From Alphaproteobacteria bacterium (lineage in GTDB: Bacteria; Pseudomonadota; Alphaproteobacteria; UBA8366; Aestuariispiraceae): 64,000 nt of DNA. This document shows positions 1-15,000 of this stretch, piece after piece. The position numbers were made by a program, and so were the translations under genes. Where the stretch lies: NCBI GenBank assembly GCA_033344895.1, contig JAWPMN010000001.1:2922001-2986000 (forward strand), read 5' to 3'. Each line of letters starts with the position of its first letter. Position 1 is the stretch's first letter. A model generated the notes under the pieces. That model was given only the letters and a program-made list of their open reading frames with translations. It was not told where the DNA came from and ran no database searches.

Positions 1-1
1 C

Positions 2-3000
2 AAGGGTCTGACTTCCGGCGGAACGGCGCTGACCTACAGCCTGTCGGGCAACACGATCACCGCGACGGCGGGTGGCGACACGATCTTCACGATGTCGCTG
101 AACGGCAATCCGACGGACGGTTTCACCTACACCTTTGATCTGGTTGGCAATCTGGACCACCCGGCGGGCGACGGCGAGAACCTGATCGAGGACATTCCGT
201 TCGGTCTGATCGCGACCGATGGAGACGGCTCCACCACGACGGGCGTGATCGAAATCGATGTTCGCGACGATGTTCCGGACGCGAAAGACGATGGCGAATA
301 CCGTCTGGATCAGGCCGGGGACAGCACCGGCAACACTGTTACCGGCAACCTGCTGATCGACAATGACACGCAGGGTGCGGACGGCGCGACGATCACCCAG
401 ATTTCCTACACCGACGAGAGCGGCAACACGGCGACTGCCGTGGTCGATCCGGTCAACGGCGTCACCGTCGACACACAGCACGGATCACTGACCGTCGGGG
501 CGGACGGCGCGTGGACTTATACGGCCGATACGGATGTGGTGAATGTCGGCGGCCAGGATGTCGAAGACGACTTTAACTACACGTTGACGGATGGGGACGG
601 CGATTCCGACACGGCAACCGTCAACATCGTGATCGGTGATGACGGACCCGGCATCTACTTCCCGCCGCCGGGCGGTTCGGGCGAGCCGACGGCGAAGGGC
701 GGCGGCCTGGTCGACGAGGACGATCTGGCCAAGCCGACGGATTCCGTCGACGGCTCCGACCAGAGCGATCCGTCTGTGGTCACGCGTCCGGTTGCCGTCG
801 ATTTCGGCAATGACGGGCCGGCGGCCAGCGATGCCCTGCTGTTCGAGGATCCGAACACGGCGGGCGACCCGTCCGGCCTGATCGGCAAGGGGCTGACCTC
901 CGGCGGACAGGCGCTCAGCTATACGCTGGATGCCTCGGGGACGACGATTACGGCGACCGCGGGCGGCGATACCGTCTTCACCATGTCGCTTTCCGGGAAT
1001 CCGGTCGACGGATACAATTATTCCTTCGATCTGGTCGGTCAGCTCGACCACGCCACTGGTTTGGGCGAGAACTTGATCGAGGGTATTCCCTTCGCGCTGA
1101 TTGCCACGGATGGCGACGGTTCGACGGCTCGCGGCATGATCGAGATCGACGTGCGCGACGATATGCCGGAAGCCAAGGACGACGGTAGCGTCAAGGCGGA
1201 AGAGGGCGGTGCCCCGATCAACGGCAACGTCCTGACGAATGACGTGGCCGGTGCCGACGGCATCACGCTGACAAGCTTCACCTATAACGACGTCAACGGC
1301 GACCCGCAGGTAGCCAATGCCGGCGACACGGTGTCGACCCAGTACGGGACATTGACGGTCAATTCGGACGGTTCCTGGACCTATCAGGCCAACCAGGACG
1401 TGCCGAACAACGTCGAAAACGACGTCATCGATCCGTTCACCTACACGATTATCGACGGTGACGGTGATACCGATACCGCGACCCAGCGGATCGAGATCGG
1501 CGAAGACGTCCCGACCATCACCTTCAAGGAGCCGGGCCAGCCCGACGCACCGACGGGCAACCGTTCGGTCGACGAGGACGATCTGGGGACCCAGCCGGGT
1601 GATGTCGACAGCGGCACCGACCAGACCGGCGTGTCTTCGGTCAGCCAGGACATCAATATCGACTTCGGCGATGACGGCGCGGCGGCGACCGATCCGGTGG
1701 TCCTGCAGATTCCGCAGGAACTGGTGGATATGGGCCTGACCTCCGACGGTCAGTCGATCTCCTACACCCTGTCCACCGACGGGATGACGATTTCGGCTTC
1801 CAACGGAACCGACACCGTCTTTACCATGACCCTGACCGGCAATCCGACGGACGGCTACAGCTATACCTTCGATCTGACCGGCAATCTCGACCACCCGACG
1901 GGTGCCGGCGAGAATGTCATCGAGGATCTGCCGTTCGATGTCGTCGTCACCGACGGCAACGGGTCTGAAGCGGTCGGTCGCATCAATATTGATGTGGTGG
2001 ATGACGTTCCGGAAATGACGCAGGTTTCCGGCCCGATCGCCGCGCAGTCCGTGACGGTGGATGAAGATGACACAGCCGACGGTACCGACGGCAGCCAGTC
2101 GACCTCGGCTACGGGCGCACTGGGGCTCAGTGGCATTGCCTTCACGGCGGCGCTCGGTGCCGATGCTGACGGGGCACAGGCTTCCGGCAGTGGCGTGACC
2201 TACGATCCTGCGGATCTGACGATCACGGGCCCGGCGGGGCTGACCTCCAATGGCGAGGCCATCACCTACAGCCAGACCGGTAACGTTCTGACGGGGTCGG
2301 CCAATGGTGAGACAATCTTCACCGTCACCCTGAACGCCGATGACAGCTATACGTTTGATCTGCAGGGCAGCATCGATCACGCGGCGGGCAGCGGCGAGAA
2401 CACCATCGCCCTGAACTTCGGGGTTACCGGCACGGTGACATCGAACCAGTCCGTGACCGATGGGGACGGCGATACGGTTTCGGCCGGTGAGGTCCAGATC
2501 AGCCATGGTTTCCAGGTGAATGTCGTCGACGATGTGCCGGAAGCGATGGCGAATCAGTCTGCGGTCGGGACGGCCGTGACGGGTTCCGTCGATGAGGACG
2601 ATCTGGCGGACGGTACGGACGCGACGAAGGAAAGCCTGTCGACGGGTGGTGATCTGGGTCTGGCCGGTGGCCGGGATCTGGTGACCATCGACTATGGCGC
2701 GGACGGTCCGGCTGCAGGGGCTCCTGCGGCTCTGGGCTATGGCGACATGGACTGGACTGTGACGGGCCCGACGGGTCTGACCAGCCAGGGCGACGCGGTG
2801 ACCTACAGCTACGATGCGGGCACGGACACGCTGACGGCGGAAGCCGGTGGTCGCGAAGTGTTCACGGTCGAACTGAACGCCGACGGCAGCTACACCTTCA
2901 CGCTGAAGGACTCGATCGATCATACCGATGCGAATAGTCAGAATGTCGAGGGTCTGAGCTTCGGCGTCTCGGGCGTGCCGAGCCAGGCGGCCATCGACGC

Positions 3001-6000
3001 GGTGAAGGACTTCGATCAGGACGCGGCGGACGCACTGTCGGGTCAGACGATCACTCAGAGCTTTGGCGTCGACGTCACTGACGATGTGCCGGAAGCGATG
3101 GCGAACCAGAGCGCGGTCGGTACGGCTGTCACCGGGTCCGTCGATGAAGACGATCTGGCCGATGGGACGGACGCGACGAAGGAAAGCCTGTCGACGGGTG
3201 GCGATCTGGGTCTGGCCGGTGGCCGGGATCTGGTGACCATCGACTATGGCGCGGACGGTCCGGCTGCGGGGGCTCCGGCCTCGCTGGGCTATGGCGACAT
3301 GGACTGGACGGTGACGGGCCCGGCGGGTCTGACCAGCCAGGGCGATGCGGTGAGCTACAGCTACGATGCGGGCACGGACACGCTGACGGCGGAAGCCGGC
3401 GGTCGTGAAGTGTTCACGGTCGAACTGAACGCCGATGGGTCCTACACCTTCACGCTGAAGGACTCGATCGATCATACCGATGCGAACGGTCAGAACGTCG
3501 AGGGTCTGAGCTTCGGCGTCTCGGGCGTGCCGAGCCAGGCGGCCATCGACGCGGTGAAGGACTTCGATCAGGACGCGGCCGACGCACTGTCGGGTCAGAC
3601 GATCACGCAGAGCTTTGGCGTCGACGTCACCGACGACGTGCCGGAAGCGATGGCGAACCAGTCTGCGGTCGGTACGGCCGTGACGGGTTCCGTCGATGAA
3701 GACGATCTGTCGGACGGTACGGACGGGACGAAGGAAAGCCTGTCGACGGGTGGTGATCTGGGGCTGGCCGGTGGCCGGGATCTGGTAACCATCGACTATG
3801 GCGCGGACGGTCCGGCTGCGGGCGCGCCTGCGGCTCTGGGCTATGGCGACATGGACTGGACGGTGACGGGCCCGGCGGGCCTGACCAGCCAGGGCGATGC
3901 GGTGAGCTACAGCTACGATGCGGGCACGGACACGCTGACGGCGGAAGCCGGCGGGCGCGAAGTGTTCACGGTCGAACTGAACGCCGACGGCAGCTACACC
4001 TTCACGCTGAAGGACAGCATCGATCATACCGATGCGAATGGTCAGAACGTCGAGGGTCTGAGCTTCGGCGTCTCGGGCGTGCCGAGCCAGGCTGCCATCG
4101 ACGCGGTGAAGGACTTCGATCAGGACGCGGCGGACGCGCTGTCGGGTCAGACGATCACGCAGAGCTTCGGCGTCGACGTGACGGACGATGTGCCGGTGGC
4201 TGTCGTGGATGTTTCCGGCGTTCAAGGGGCGGAGTCTGTCTCGGTCGATGAGGACGATCTGGCCGACGGCACCGACGATACGAAGGAAAGCCTGTCGGCC
4301 ACGGGCAATCTGGGCTTCGGTTCCGGCGATCTGATCAGCGTCGATTACGGTGCGGACGGCCCGGCTGACGCGAATGCGCCGACCGGCCTGACTGCGGCGG
4401 ATCTGGACTTCACCTTCGTCAATCTGCCGACGGCGCTGACCAGCAATGGCGATGCCATTACCTTCACGCAGTCGAACGGTGTTTTGACCGCTACGGCCGA
4501 TGCGGGCGGGGCGAATGAGCGCCCGGTCTTCACTGTGTCCATCGACGCAACGACGGGCGAGTACACCTTCACGCTGCAGGATGCGCTGGACCACCAGGAT
4601 GCCAACGGCCAGAACATCGAAGGGCTGACCTTCAACATCGAAGGTCGTCCGAACGCGGCCGCCCTGGCCGAGAAGGACTTCGATCAGGATGCCATCGAAG
4701 GGCTGGCGGATGCGGTGGTGCCGCAGAGCTTCGGCGTCGACATTGTCGATGACGTGCCGGTGGCGACGGTCAACGAACTGACGACCAGCGGCCCGACCAT
4801 CAAGACCGGGCGGGTCGATACCGAAACCTACGACGATCCGGATACCGGCTTCACCGTTTCGGCACGCCAGATCGACGGAAACGGCAACCTGACGAGCCTG
4901 TCGGCGAACAACATCTCGGTCGGCAATTCGACTGCGGGTCCTGGCCTGGGCGTCAAGGGATCACCGGAATCCGGTGTCGCCGGGCAGCTCGGCTACGATC
5001 CGACGGAAGCGATCTCCGAACAGTTGGTGGTCGATTTCGACTATGACGTCACTGGGGTGACCTTTACCGTCGCGAACCTGTTCAACAACGAGTTCCGCGA
5101 GGGCGAAGGCGTTGAACAGGGTCATTGGGCCGCCTACAAGGACGGTCAACTGGTTGCCGAAGGTGATTTCACCGCCAATGTCGGCAGCAATCAGGGCAGC
5201 TATGACATCAACCTGCCGGAAGGCGTGACGATCGACCAACTGGTCTTCTCCGCGACACCGTATGCCCAGGGCATTCCGGATGGGGAGGACGGTCAGACGA
5301 CGACCCAGGACAGTTCCGACTACTGGATCACCGGGATCGACTTCACCTATATCGATCCGGACGGCACGGGCACGGGCGGGTCCGAGGTTACCGGCCAGAC
5401 GGTCGTGGTGGACGAGGACGATCTGTCCGACGGTTCCGACACGGACAAGGAAAGCCTGAGCGCGATCGGCGACCTCAACCTCGCCGGCGAAGATCTGATT
5501 TCCATCGATTACGGCGCGGACGGTCCGGCCCCGGGTGCACCGACGGCGCTGCAATACGGCGATCTGAACTTCAGCTTCGACATGGCCAGCCTGCCGACCG
5601 GTCTGACGGCCGCCGGCGACGCGGTTACCTTCACGCAGGATAACGGCGTCCTGACGGCTATCGCCGATGCAGGCGGGGCTGATGAGCGCCCGGTCTTCAC
5701 CGTGACGCTGAATCCGGACGCGACCTATACGTTCCAACTGATGGACCAGCTGGATCATCCGCAGTTCACGGCGGAAGACGTTCTGACCTTCGACTTCACC
5801 ATCCTGGGCGTTCCGAAGGACGGAGTCGGCGGTACCGATTTCGACCTCGATCCGGCTTCGCTGGATGGTCTGGTCTTCGAACACGGTTTCTCGGTCCAGG
5901 TCGTCGACGACGTCCCGGTGGCGGTCGACGACAATGCCGGCCCGGTCGAGGAAGGCCAGTCGGTCAGCGGAAATCTGGTGGATTCGAACGACATTCCGGG

Positions 6001-9000
6001 TGCGGATGGCGCATCGGTCACCGAAATTGCCTATACCGACGAGAACGGTGCACCGGCCACGGCCACGGTCGATCCGGTCAACGGCGCCACGGTCACCACG
6101 GCGACTGGCAGCCTGACGGTTCAGGCCGACGGCAGCTACACCTTCACGACGGCGCAGGACGCGGTCACGGGCTCGCAATCGGTGACCGAAAGCTTCACCT
6201 ACACCCTGACCGACGGGGATGGCGACCAGGATACGGCGGTCCTTACGGTGACGATCACCGATGATGACGAGCCGACGATCGAGATATCCTACCCGGGTGC
6301 CAATGCGGACAGCGCGGTCGTGGACGAAGACGATCTGGGCAGCGAGGCAGGCGACCTGGCCGACGGTTCCGATCAGAGCCAGGTCTCGTCCGTCAGTGGC
6401 GGCCTCAACATCGATACCGGCGATGACGGCTTCGGCTCCATCGCCCTGTCGATCCCGCAGGAACTGCAGGATATGGGCCTGACCTCCGGCGGTGAGGCGG
6501 TCAGCTACACCCTGTCCGGCGACGGTCAGACGATCACTGCCTCGGCGGATGGTCAGGATGTCTTTACGCTGACCCTGACCGGCAATGCGACGGACGGATT
6601 CGGCTGGACCTTCGATCTGACCGGACAGCTCGATCATCCTGCCGGCGCGGGCGAGAACACGATTGCCGGCATGCCCTTCGGCGTGACGGTGACCGATGCC
6701 GATGGCGACGCCGCCAGTGCCACGATCCGGGTCGACGTTGTGGACGATGTCCCGGTCGCGAACGATGACGGGACGGTCACGCTGTCGGAGGGCAACGAGA
6801 CGGTCACCGGCAATGTTATGTCGAACGATGTCGAGGGCGCGGATGGTGCGGTCGTTACCTCCTTCACCTACACGGCGGAGGACGGCACGACGCAGACCGG
6901 TGCTGTCGGTGTCCAGGTGGACACGCAGTACGGCACGCTGACGGTCAATGCCGACGGCTCCTACACCTACACGAGCGATGCGGCCGAAGATCACGTCGAC
7001 GGTCAGCCGCTGACGGATTCGTTCACCTACACGATCACGGATGCGGATGGCGACACGTCGTCGGCCACGCAGGCCTTCACGATCGAGGATGACGGTCCGA
7101 CGATCGACCCGCCGACGCCGGAACCGCCGAACCCGCCGGAACCGCCGCCCCCGGGCGAGCCGCCGGTAGGTGAGGAAGATCCGGATCATCCGGAGATCGG
7201 CATCAATGCCGGGCGCGTCGATGAAGACGACCTGGCCGATGGTTCGGACACGTCGAAGGAGCCGACCACGGCAACCGGCACGCTGACCATCGATGGTGGT
7301 GCGGATGGCGTTGCCTCCGTGGAGTTCACCAATACGGCGCAACTGCCGAGCCTGACTTCGGGCGGTGTGGCGATCGAGTACACGCTGTCCAATGACGGTC
7401 AGACGATCACCGGTTCCGCAGGGGGCGAGTCCGTCTTCACGATGGCGCTGACCAATGGCGGCACGGGCTACAGCTTTGAAGTGCTGGGCACGATCGACCA
7501 TCCGGAAGGCCAGGATCAGAATGAAGTCGACCTGCCATTCACGGTTACCGTGACGGATGGGGACGGTTCGACGGCCAGTGCCACTTTCCATATCTCCGTT
7601 GTGGACGATGTCCCGACGGCGGTGGATGACGCGACGGTCACGCTGTCTGAGGGCAACGAGACGGTCACCGGCAATGTTATGTCGAACGATGTCGAGGGCG
7701 CGGATGGTGCGGTCGTCACCTCCTTCACCTACACGGCGGAGGACGGCACGTCGCAAACCGGTTCTGTCGGTGTCCAGGTGGACACGCAGTACGGCACGCT
7801 GACGGTCAATGCCGACGGCTCCTACACCTACACGAGCGATGCGAATGAAGCGCATACGGACGGCCAGCCGCTGACCGAAGGCTTCACCTACACGATCACC
7901 GATGCGGATGGAGACAGTTCTTCGGCGGTCCAGGCCTTCACGATCAAGGATACGGGCCCGACGATCGACCCGCCGACGCCGGAACCGCCGAACCCGCCGG
8001 AACCGCCGCCCCCGGGCGAGCCGCCGGTTGGTGAGGAAGATCCGGATCATCCGGAGATCGGTATCAATGCCGGCCGTGTGAACGAGAATGACCTCGCGGA
8101 CGGTTCCGACACCGACAAGGAAAGCACGACCGTCACGGGCGAGTTGAACATCGACTACGGCAATGACGGTCCGGGTGGTGTTGCGTTCACCAACGAAGGC
8201 GACCTGCCGGCGCTGACGTCGAACGGTGTCCCGATCACCTATTCGAACGATGGTGGAACGATTACCGGCATGGCCGGCGGCACGACCATCTTCACGATGA
8301 CGCTGACGGGCGGCGGTACGGGCTATGCGTTCGAACTGACCGGTCAGATTGATCATCCGGAAGGCGACGGTACGAATGAAGTCGACCTGCCGTTCACGGT
8401 GACGGTGACCGACAGCGACGGGTCGACGGCGTCGAACACGTTCCACATCTCGGTCGTGGACGATGTCCCGACCGCAGTGGATGACCCGACCAAGACGCTG
8501 CAAGAAGGCGGCGAATCCGTCTCCGGCAACGTCATGGATAACGACATCCGCGGTGCGGACGATCCGGTCACGGTGACGGAGATCACCTATACGGATGAAA
8601 GCGGCCAGCAGGTGACGACGGCGGTGGATCCGGTCAACGGGGTCACGGTCGACACGCAATACGGCTCGCTGACCATCGCGTCGGATGGTTCGTATACCTA
8701 CACGTCCGATGCGAACGAGACCCATACGGACGGCCAGCCGCTGACCGAAGGCTTCACTTACACGATTACCGACAATGACGGCGACAGTTCTTCGGCGGTC
8801 CAGGCCTTCACGATCACCGATGATGGTCCCACGATCACGCCGCCGACGCCTCCGACCTCGCCGCCCCCGGGTGACGAGAATGATCCGTCCATCGGGGCCG
8901 GTGAATTCCTGGTCGACGAAGACGATCTGGGCAGCGAAGCGGGCGATCTGGCGACCGGCTCGGACGGCAGTCAGGATAGTTCGACCTCCGGTACGCTGGA

Positions 9001-12000
9001 TATCGACGGCGGAGCTGATGGCATTGCCAGTGTTGTGCTGAGCATTCCGCAGGGCCTCGTCGATATGAACCTGACGTCCGGCGGGACGCCTGTGACCTAT
9101 ACGCTGTCGCAGGACGGTCAATCGATTACCGGTTCTGCAGGGGGCGAGTCTGTCTTCACCCTGACGCTGACGGGCAATTCGACGGACGGCTACGGCTTCA
9201 ACTTCGACCTGACCGGGGTGCTGGACCACCCGACCGGCCAGGGCGAGAACGTGATCAACGATCTGCCCTTCGACATCACGGTGACCGACGGCGACGGCGG
9301 CACCGCGACGGCGACGCTGGAGATCGACGTGGTCGACGATGTGCCGACGGCGCATGACGATGGTGTGGTCACGGTGGGCGAGTGCACCACCGGCGGCGGT
9401 GGCGATTTGCCGGAAATGGATCACGATATTTCGAATATCGTGCTGTATCTGGCCGACAACACGACCGGCGACATCATCAAGGTGAAGATTGAAGCCTTCG
9501 ATGAAATGGATGGCGTGCGCGACCCGGATCACCTGCCGATCCAGCAGTTCGTTGACACCAACTACCCGAATGCAACTCTGGTCGCGGGCCTGACCGTCAA
9601 GGCCGGTAACAATGCCACGCCGGGCTATGGTCCCGGTGAAGGTGAGCTGTTCATCACCGATGACGGCTACACAGCGGCGAACCTGCCGACCGCGGCCAAG
9701 GCCGACGTGGAATGGGACGCATCGGACGCCTTTGACGGCATGTATATCGGCCCGAATAACCCGAGCCTGCTGTCCGACGGCACATCCGTCTCGGTCACGG
9801 TCGGGACGGATCAGGGCTCGGCCAACCTGATGGCGAATGACGAGCTGGGCGCTGACGGTGCGGCGATCACGAGCTTCACCTATACCGGTGAAGACGGTCA
9901 GTCGCATGTTGCACAGGCCGGTGAGACGGTCGATACGATCCACGGCACCCTGACCGTCAATTCGGACGGAAGCTGGAGCTACACGGTCGATCAGCAGGTG
10001 GCGAATGACGCGGGCGATGCCAGCGATACCTTCACCTACACCCTGACCGACGGCGACGGCGATACGTCGACGGCCAGCCAGACCATCGTGATCAAGGACG
10101 GTTGCATCGGTATCGATCTGGGTGCTGCCGCGACGGCGACGCTGGACGAGGACGATCTGACCACGGCGGCCGGCGATTCGGTCAATGGCACCGATGGTAC
10201 TCAGGCGTCGACAATCACCAAGTCCTTCGACGTCGAATACGGCGCCGACGGGCCGGCGGCGACCGACCCGATCGTGCTGTCCGTTCCGCAGGCCCTGCAG
10301 GATATGGGCCTGACTTCCGGTGGCGATGCGATCGCCTACACGGTCTCGTCGGACGGTCTGACCCTGACCGCCAGTGCGGACGGCGAGACGGTCTTTACCG
10401 TTTCCCTGAGCGGCGATCCGGCCAGCGGGACGATGTCCTATACGTTCGACCTCGTCGGGCAGTTGGACCATCCGGCCGGTGCGGGTGAGAACGTGCTGAA
10501 CATGCCGGTGGCGATCACCATTACCGACAGCGACGGCAGCCAGGCTTCGGGCACGGTTTCCCTGTCTGTCGTGGACGACGTGCCGGCGGTTGCCAACGAC
10601 GCGCCCGTCATCGGACAGGCGGAATCCGTCTCGGTCGATGAGGATGATCTGGCCGACGGCACGGACGGAAGTCAGTCGACCTCCGTCTCCGGCGATCTGG
10701 GCTTCGGTTCGGGTGACGTCATCGCCATCGATTACGGCGCGGACGGGCCGGCAGCGGGGGCCCCGGCGGGCATTGCATACGGCGATCTGGACTTCACCAT
10801 CGAAGGACCGGCGGGCCTCACCTCTCAGGGCGACCCCGTCACCTATACCCAGAATGGCAATGTGCTGACCGCCGAGGCGGGCGGCCGCACGGTCTTCACG
10901 GTCGAACTGAATGCCGATGGCAGCTTCACCTTCGATCTGCAGGACAGCCTCGACCACGCCGACGGCGCGGGTCAGAACGCCATGGATCTGGGCTTCACGC
11001 TGACCGGCGTGCCGAGTGCCGAAGCGATTGCCGCGGCGGTCGACGGCGACGGCGACCCGGTCCAAGGGCTCGATACGGCGAGCGTGACGCAGTCCTTCTC
11101 GGTCTCCGTCGTTGACGACGTACCGGTCGCGACCGCCAACGATCTGACCGGCGAGCCGGAGATCGTGACCGTCACGATTACCAAGGACAACTACAACGAA
11201 ACCGATGCAGGGTTCACGGTAACGGGCCGCCAGATCAATTCCGACGGTACTTTGACCGACAAGTCGGGCGACCTGGTTTCGACCAACGCCAACCCGCCGG
11301 GCTTCGGTGTAACGGGGGCCGCATCGGGCGCCGATTCCGAAATCGGTTACAGCAACAGTCACGGCATCTCGGAAGAGCTGCATATCGACTTCGATCAGCC
11401 GATCACGGAAGTGACGATTGCCTATTCCTGGATGCACAGCGGGGAAGACGGGACCTACACCCTGTACCGCGACGGGCAGCCGGTGGGTACGGCCACGGTG
11501 GACGGTGTCACCGACCAGATCGACGCGGCCTTCACTGCCACGGCCGACGATGGCGGTCCGTTCAACAGCATCGTGTTCACGGCGCCGAGCGGCGGCGGGC
11601 ATGACTTCCTGGTCCATTCGGTGCAGTTCCAGCAGACGGTGACAGGCGGCGGCGTCGTTGCCGAACAGGTCACGCTGGACGAGGACGACCTGATCGACGG
11701 GTCCGATCTGGACAAGGAAGGTCTCACGGCGAACGGCAACCTGAACCTCGCGGGCGAGGAACTGGTGACGATCGATTACGGCGCGGACGGTCCGGCCGAC
11801 GGTGCGCCGTCGGGTCTGGGCTACGGCGACCTGACCTTCACCATTGACGGCCCGGCGGGCCTGACGTCGCAGGGTGAAGCGATCACCTACGACAACTCGA
11901 CCCCGGGTGAGCTGGTTGCGACGGCGGGCGGCCGCGAAGTGTTCACGGTGACGCTGAATGCCGATGGAAGCTTCTCCTTCACTCTGAAGGACACGATCGA

Positions 12001-15000
12001 TCACGCCACAGGCGACGGCGAGAATGTCCAGGCGTTGAATTTCGGTCTGACGGGCGTGCCGAATGCCGGCACGATCACCGACTACGATCTGGATCCGGCG
12101 ACCTTCGACGGGGTGCAGTTCACGCACAGCTTCCAGGTCAATGTCGTGGACGATGTCCCGACGGCGTTGGATGACAGCGCCGGTCCGGTCGAGGAAGGCC
12201 ATTCGGTGTCGGGCAATGTCATGACGTCGAACGACACCGAAGGCGCCGATGGTGCGACCGTGACCTCCTTCAGCTATACCAACGGCAGCGGCCAGACGGT
12301 CGATGTCGCGGTCGATCCGCAGAATGGCGGCACGGCAACCACCGACGCAGGCACGCTGACGGTCATGGCCGACGGCAGCTACACCTTCACGGCCAATGGC
12401 AATGTGGTGAGCGGCGGTGACACGCATGTCGAAAGCTTCGGCTACACGCTGACGGACGCGGATGGCGATACGTCCTCCGCGACCCTGAACGTCACGATTA
12501 CCGACGATGATGAGCCGGAAATCGAAATCTTCTATCCGGGCGACGACGATCCGAACATGGGTCCGGACGGGGCTTTCGTGGACGAGGACGATCTGGGCGT
12601 CGAAGCCGGCGATACCGACCAGGGCACGGATCAGAACCAGCCTTCCTCGGTGAGCGGCGACATTCAGCTTACGCTGGGCGAAGACGGCTTCGGGTCGATC
12701 GCTCTGTCGGTTCCGCAGGAGCTCGAGGGGCGGAATCTGACTTCGGGCGGCCAGCCGGTGAGCTACGAAGTGTCCGGCGACGGTATGACGATCACGGCCT
12801 CGGCCGATGGCGAGACCGTCTTCACCATGACCCTGACAGGCAACGCGACGGACGGCTTCGGCTGGACCTTCGACCTGACGGGCAATCTCGATCATGCCGC
12901 GGGCCAGGGCGAAAACCTGATTGCCGATCTGCCGTTCACGGTCACCGTGACCGACAGTGACGGCGACGCGGCGTCCGGTTCGATCCTGGTCGATGTGAAG
13001 GACGATGTGCCGGTCGCAACCGCGAATACCGTTCCGGTCGGCGGCAATGAAGAGCAGATCATCCAGGTCACGAATATGGGCCAGGAGAGCGCGGCCTATA
13101 ACAACACCTACGGGTACTATGTGAAGGGCCCGAACGGTGAGCCGACCGAAGGCAAGATCATCTTCGCCAACACCAAGCAGGATATCGGTGAGACCTACAC
13201 GATCGAAGGTCACGATCCGGCGGATGTCGGCTTCTTCGTGATCTCCAATGGCGCCTCCCTGAACGGGGGCATCTCGAACGGCATGACCGTTACCTTCGAG
13301 CAGGACAACAGCGGCGAATGGCATGCTGTGGCCGATGGTGGCCGCCTGTCGGGCCAGGGCGATCCGGTCCTGTTCGACGATCCCGCGCTGAATGAGAACA
13401 ACTTCGATTACACGGTCGACAACCAAGTTGCCGGTAACCAGAACTGGGAGGACATCCCGGGTGGCGGCGACAAGGACTTCAACGACGTCAACATCAATGT
13501 CGAGGTCATCACCACGACGACGATCCCGACGGTCGATGAAGACGATCTGGCCGACGGCAGCAGCCCGGATGCCGGTGCCCTTGCGGTCAACGGCAACCTT
13601 GGCCTGGTGGGCGAAGAGCTGATCAGCATCGATTACGGTGCGGATGGTGCCGCCGATGGCGCGCCGAGCGGCCTGGGCTACAGCGACCTGACCTTTACCA
13701 TCGAAGGTCCGGCGGGTCTGACCTCCCAAGGCGATGCGGTCACGTATCAGCAGAATGGCGACGTTCTGACGGCCACGGCCGGTGGGCGTGAGGTCTTCAC
13801 GGTTGAGCTCAATGCCGACGGAACCTTCACCTTCACGCTGAAGGACTCCATCGACCACCAGAGCGGTTCCGGCCAGAATGTCCAGGCGCTGGCCTTCGGA
13901 CTGATCGGGATCCCGACTGCCGCCGCGGCGGCCTCGGCCGAGGATTTCGACTTCGATCCGGCCAGCTTCGACGGCGTGCAGTTCACCCACAGCTTCCAGG
14001 TCAATGTGGTCGATGACGTGCCGCTGGCGGTTGACGACAGCCAAGTCACGCTGGACGAAGGCGGTGTCACCGTCACCGGTCAGCTGATGGGCAACGATGT
14101 GGAAGGTGCGGACGGCGCGTCGGTTACCTCCTTCACCTACAGCGACGTCAACGGCGACACGCAGACGGGTGCGGTCGGGCAGGAAGTCCAGACCGAACAC
14201 GGTGCGCTGACCGTCAATGCCGACGGCAGCTACACCTACACGTCCAACACGTCGGTCGACAATCCGAACGGTGATGCCGTGACGGATGCGATCACCTACA
14301 CGATCACCGATGCGGATGGCGACACGTCCACGGCGACGCACAGCTTCGAAATCGAAGACACGCTGCCCGAATTGTCGCTGCAGATCGGCCCGGCGGAAGG
14401 CTATGAGGATCAGCCGATCGGCCTGTCCATCTCCGCCGATCTGGCCCAGGCCAACAATGCGGTGACCGTGGGGGTCGAACTGAACAACGTGCCGACCGAT
14501 GCGGTGCTTGTGACCGGGACCGGTCAGACCCTGACGGGGGCGGGCAGCTATACGCTGACGCCGGACGATCTGGATGGTCTGACGATCCAGGCCGGCCCGC
14601 ACTCGGCCGACGATTTCGGCATCACGGTGACGGCGACGGCGACCCATACGGTCACCGGCGAGACCTTCACCACCGACCCGATGCCGCTGCCGGTGACGGT
14701 CCACGAGATCGCGGACGGCCCGACCCTGACCGTCACGGCCGATGTGGTCGCGGAAGGCGATGAAGGGACCGACGACATCCTGATCGGCGGCGCGGGTAGC
14801 GATACGCTGCTGGGTGGTGCCGGTGACGACACGATCGAAGGGCAGGGCGGCAACGACCTGCTGATCGGGGACGAGTATGACGGCATCATGTCCGCCGCGC
14901 TCAACATCGATGTCGGCCTGATCGACCAGGACGGCTCGGAAGTGGCGTCCCTCACCCTGAGCGGTCTGCCGGCAGGCGCCGCGCTGAACTCCGACACTGG

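Noticed and set aside
2531-4186. Possible CRISPR or non-coding tandem repeat
   Set aside because: Units are 552 bp, in frame and contiguous without spacers; they are protein repeats.
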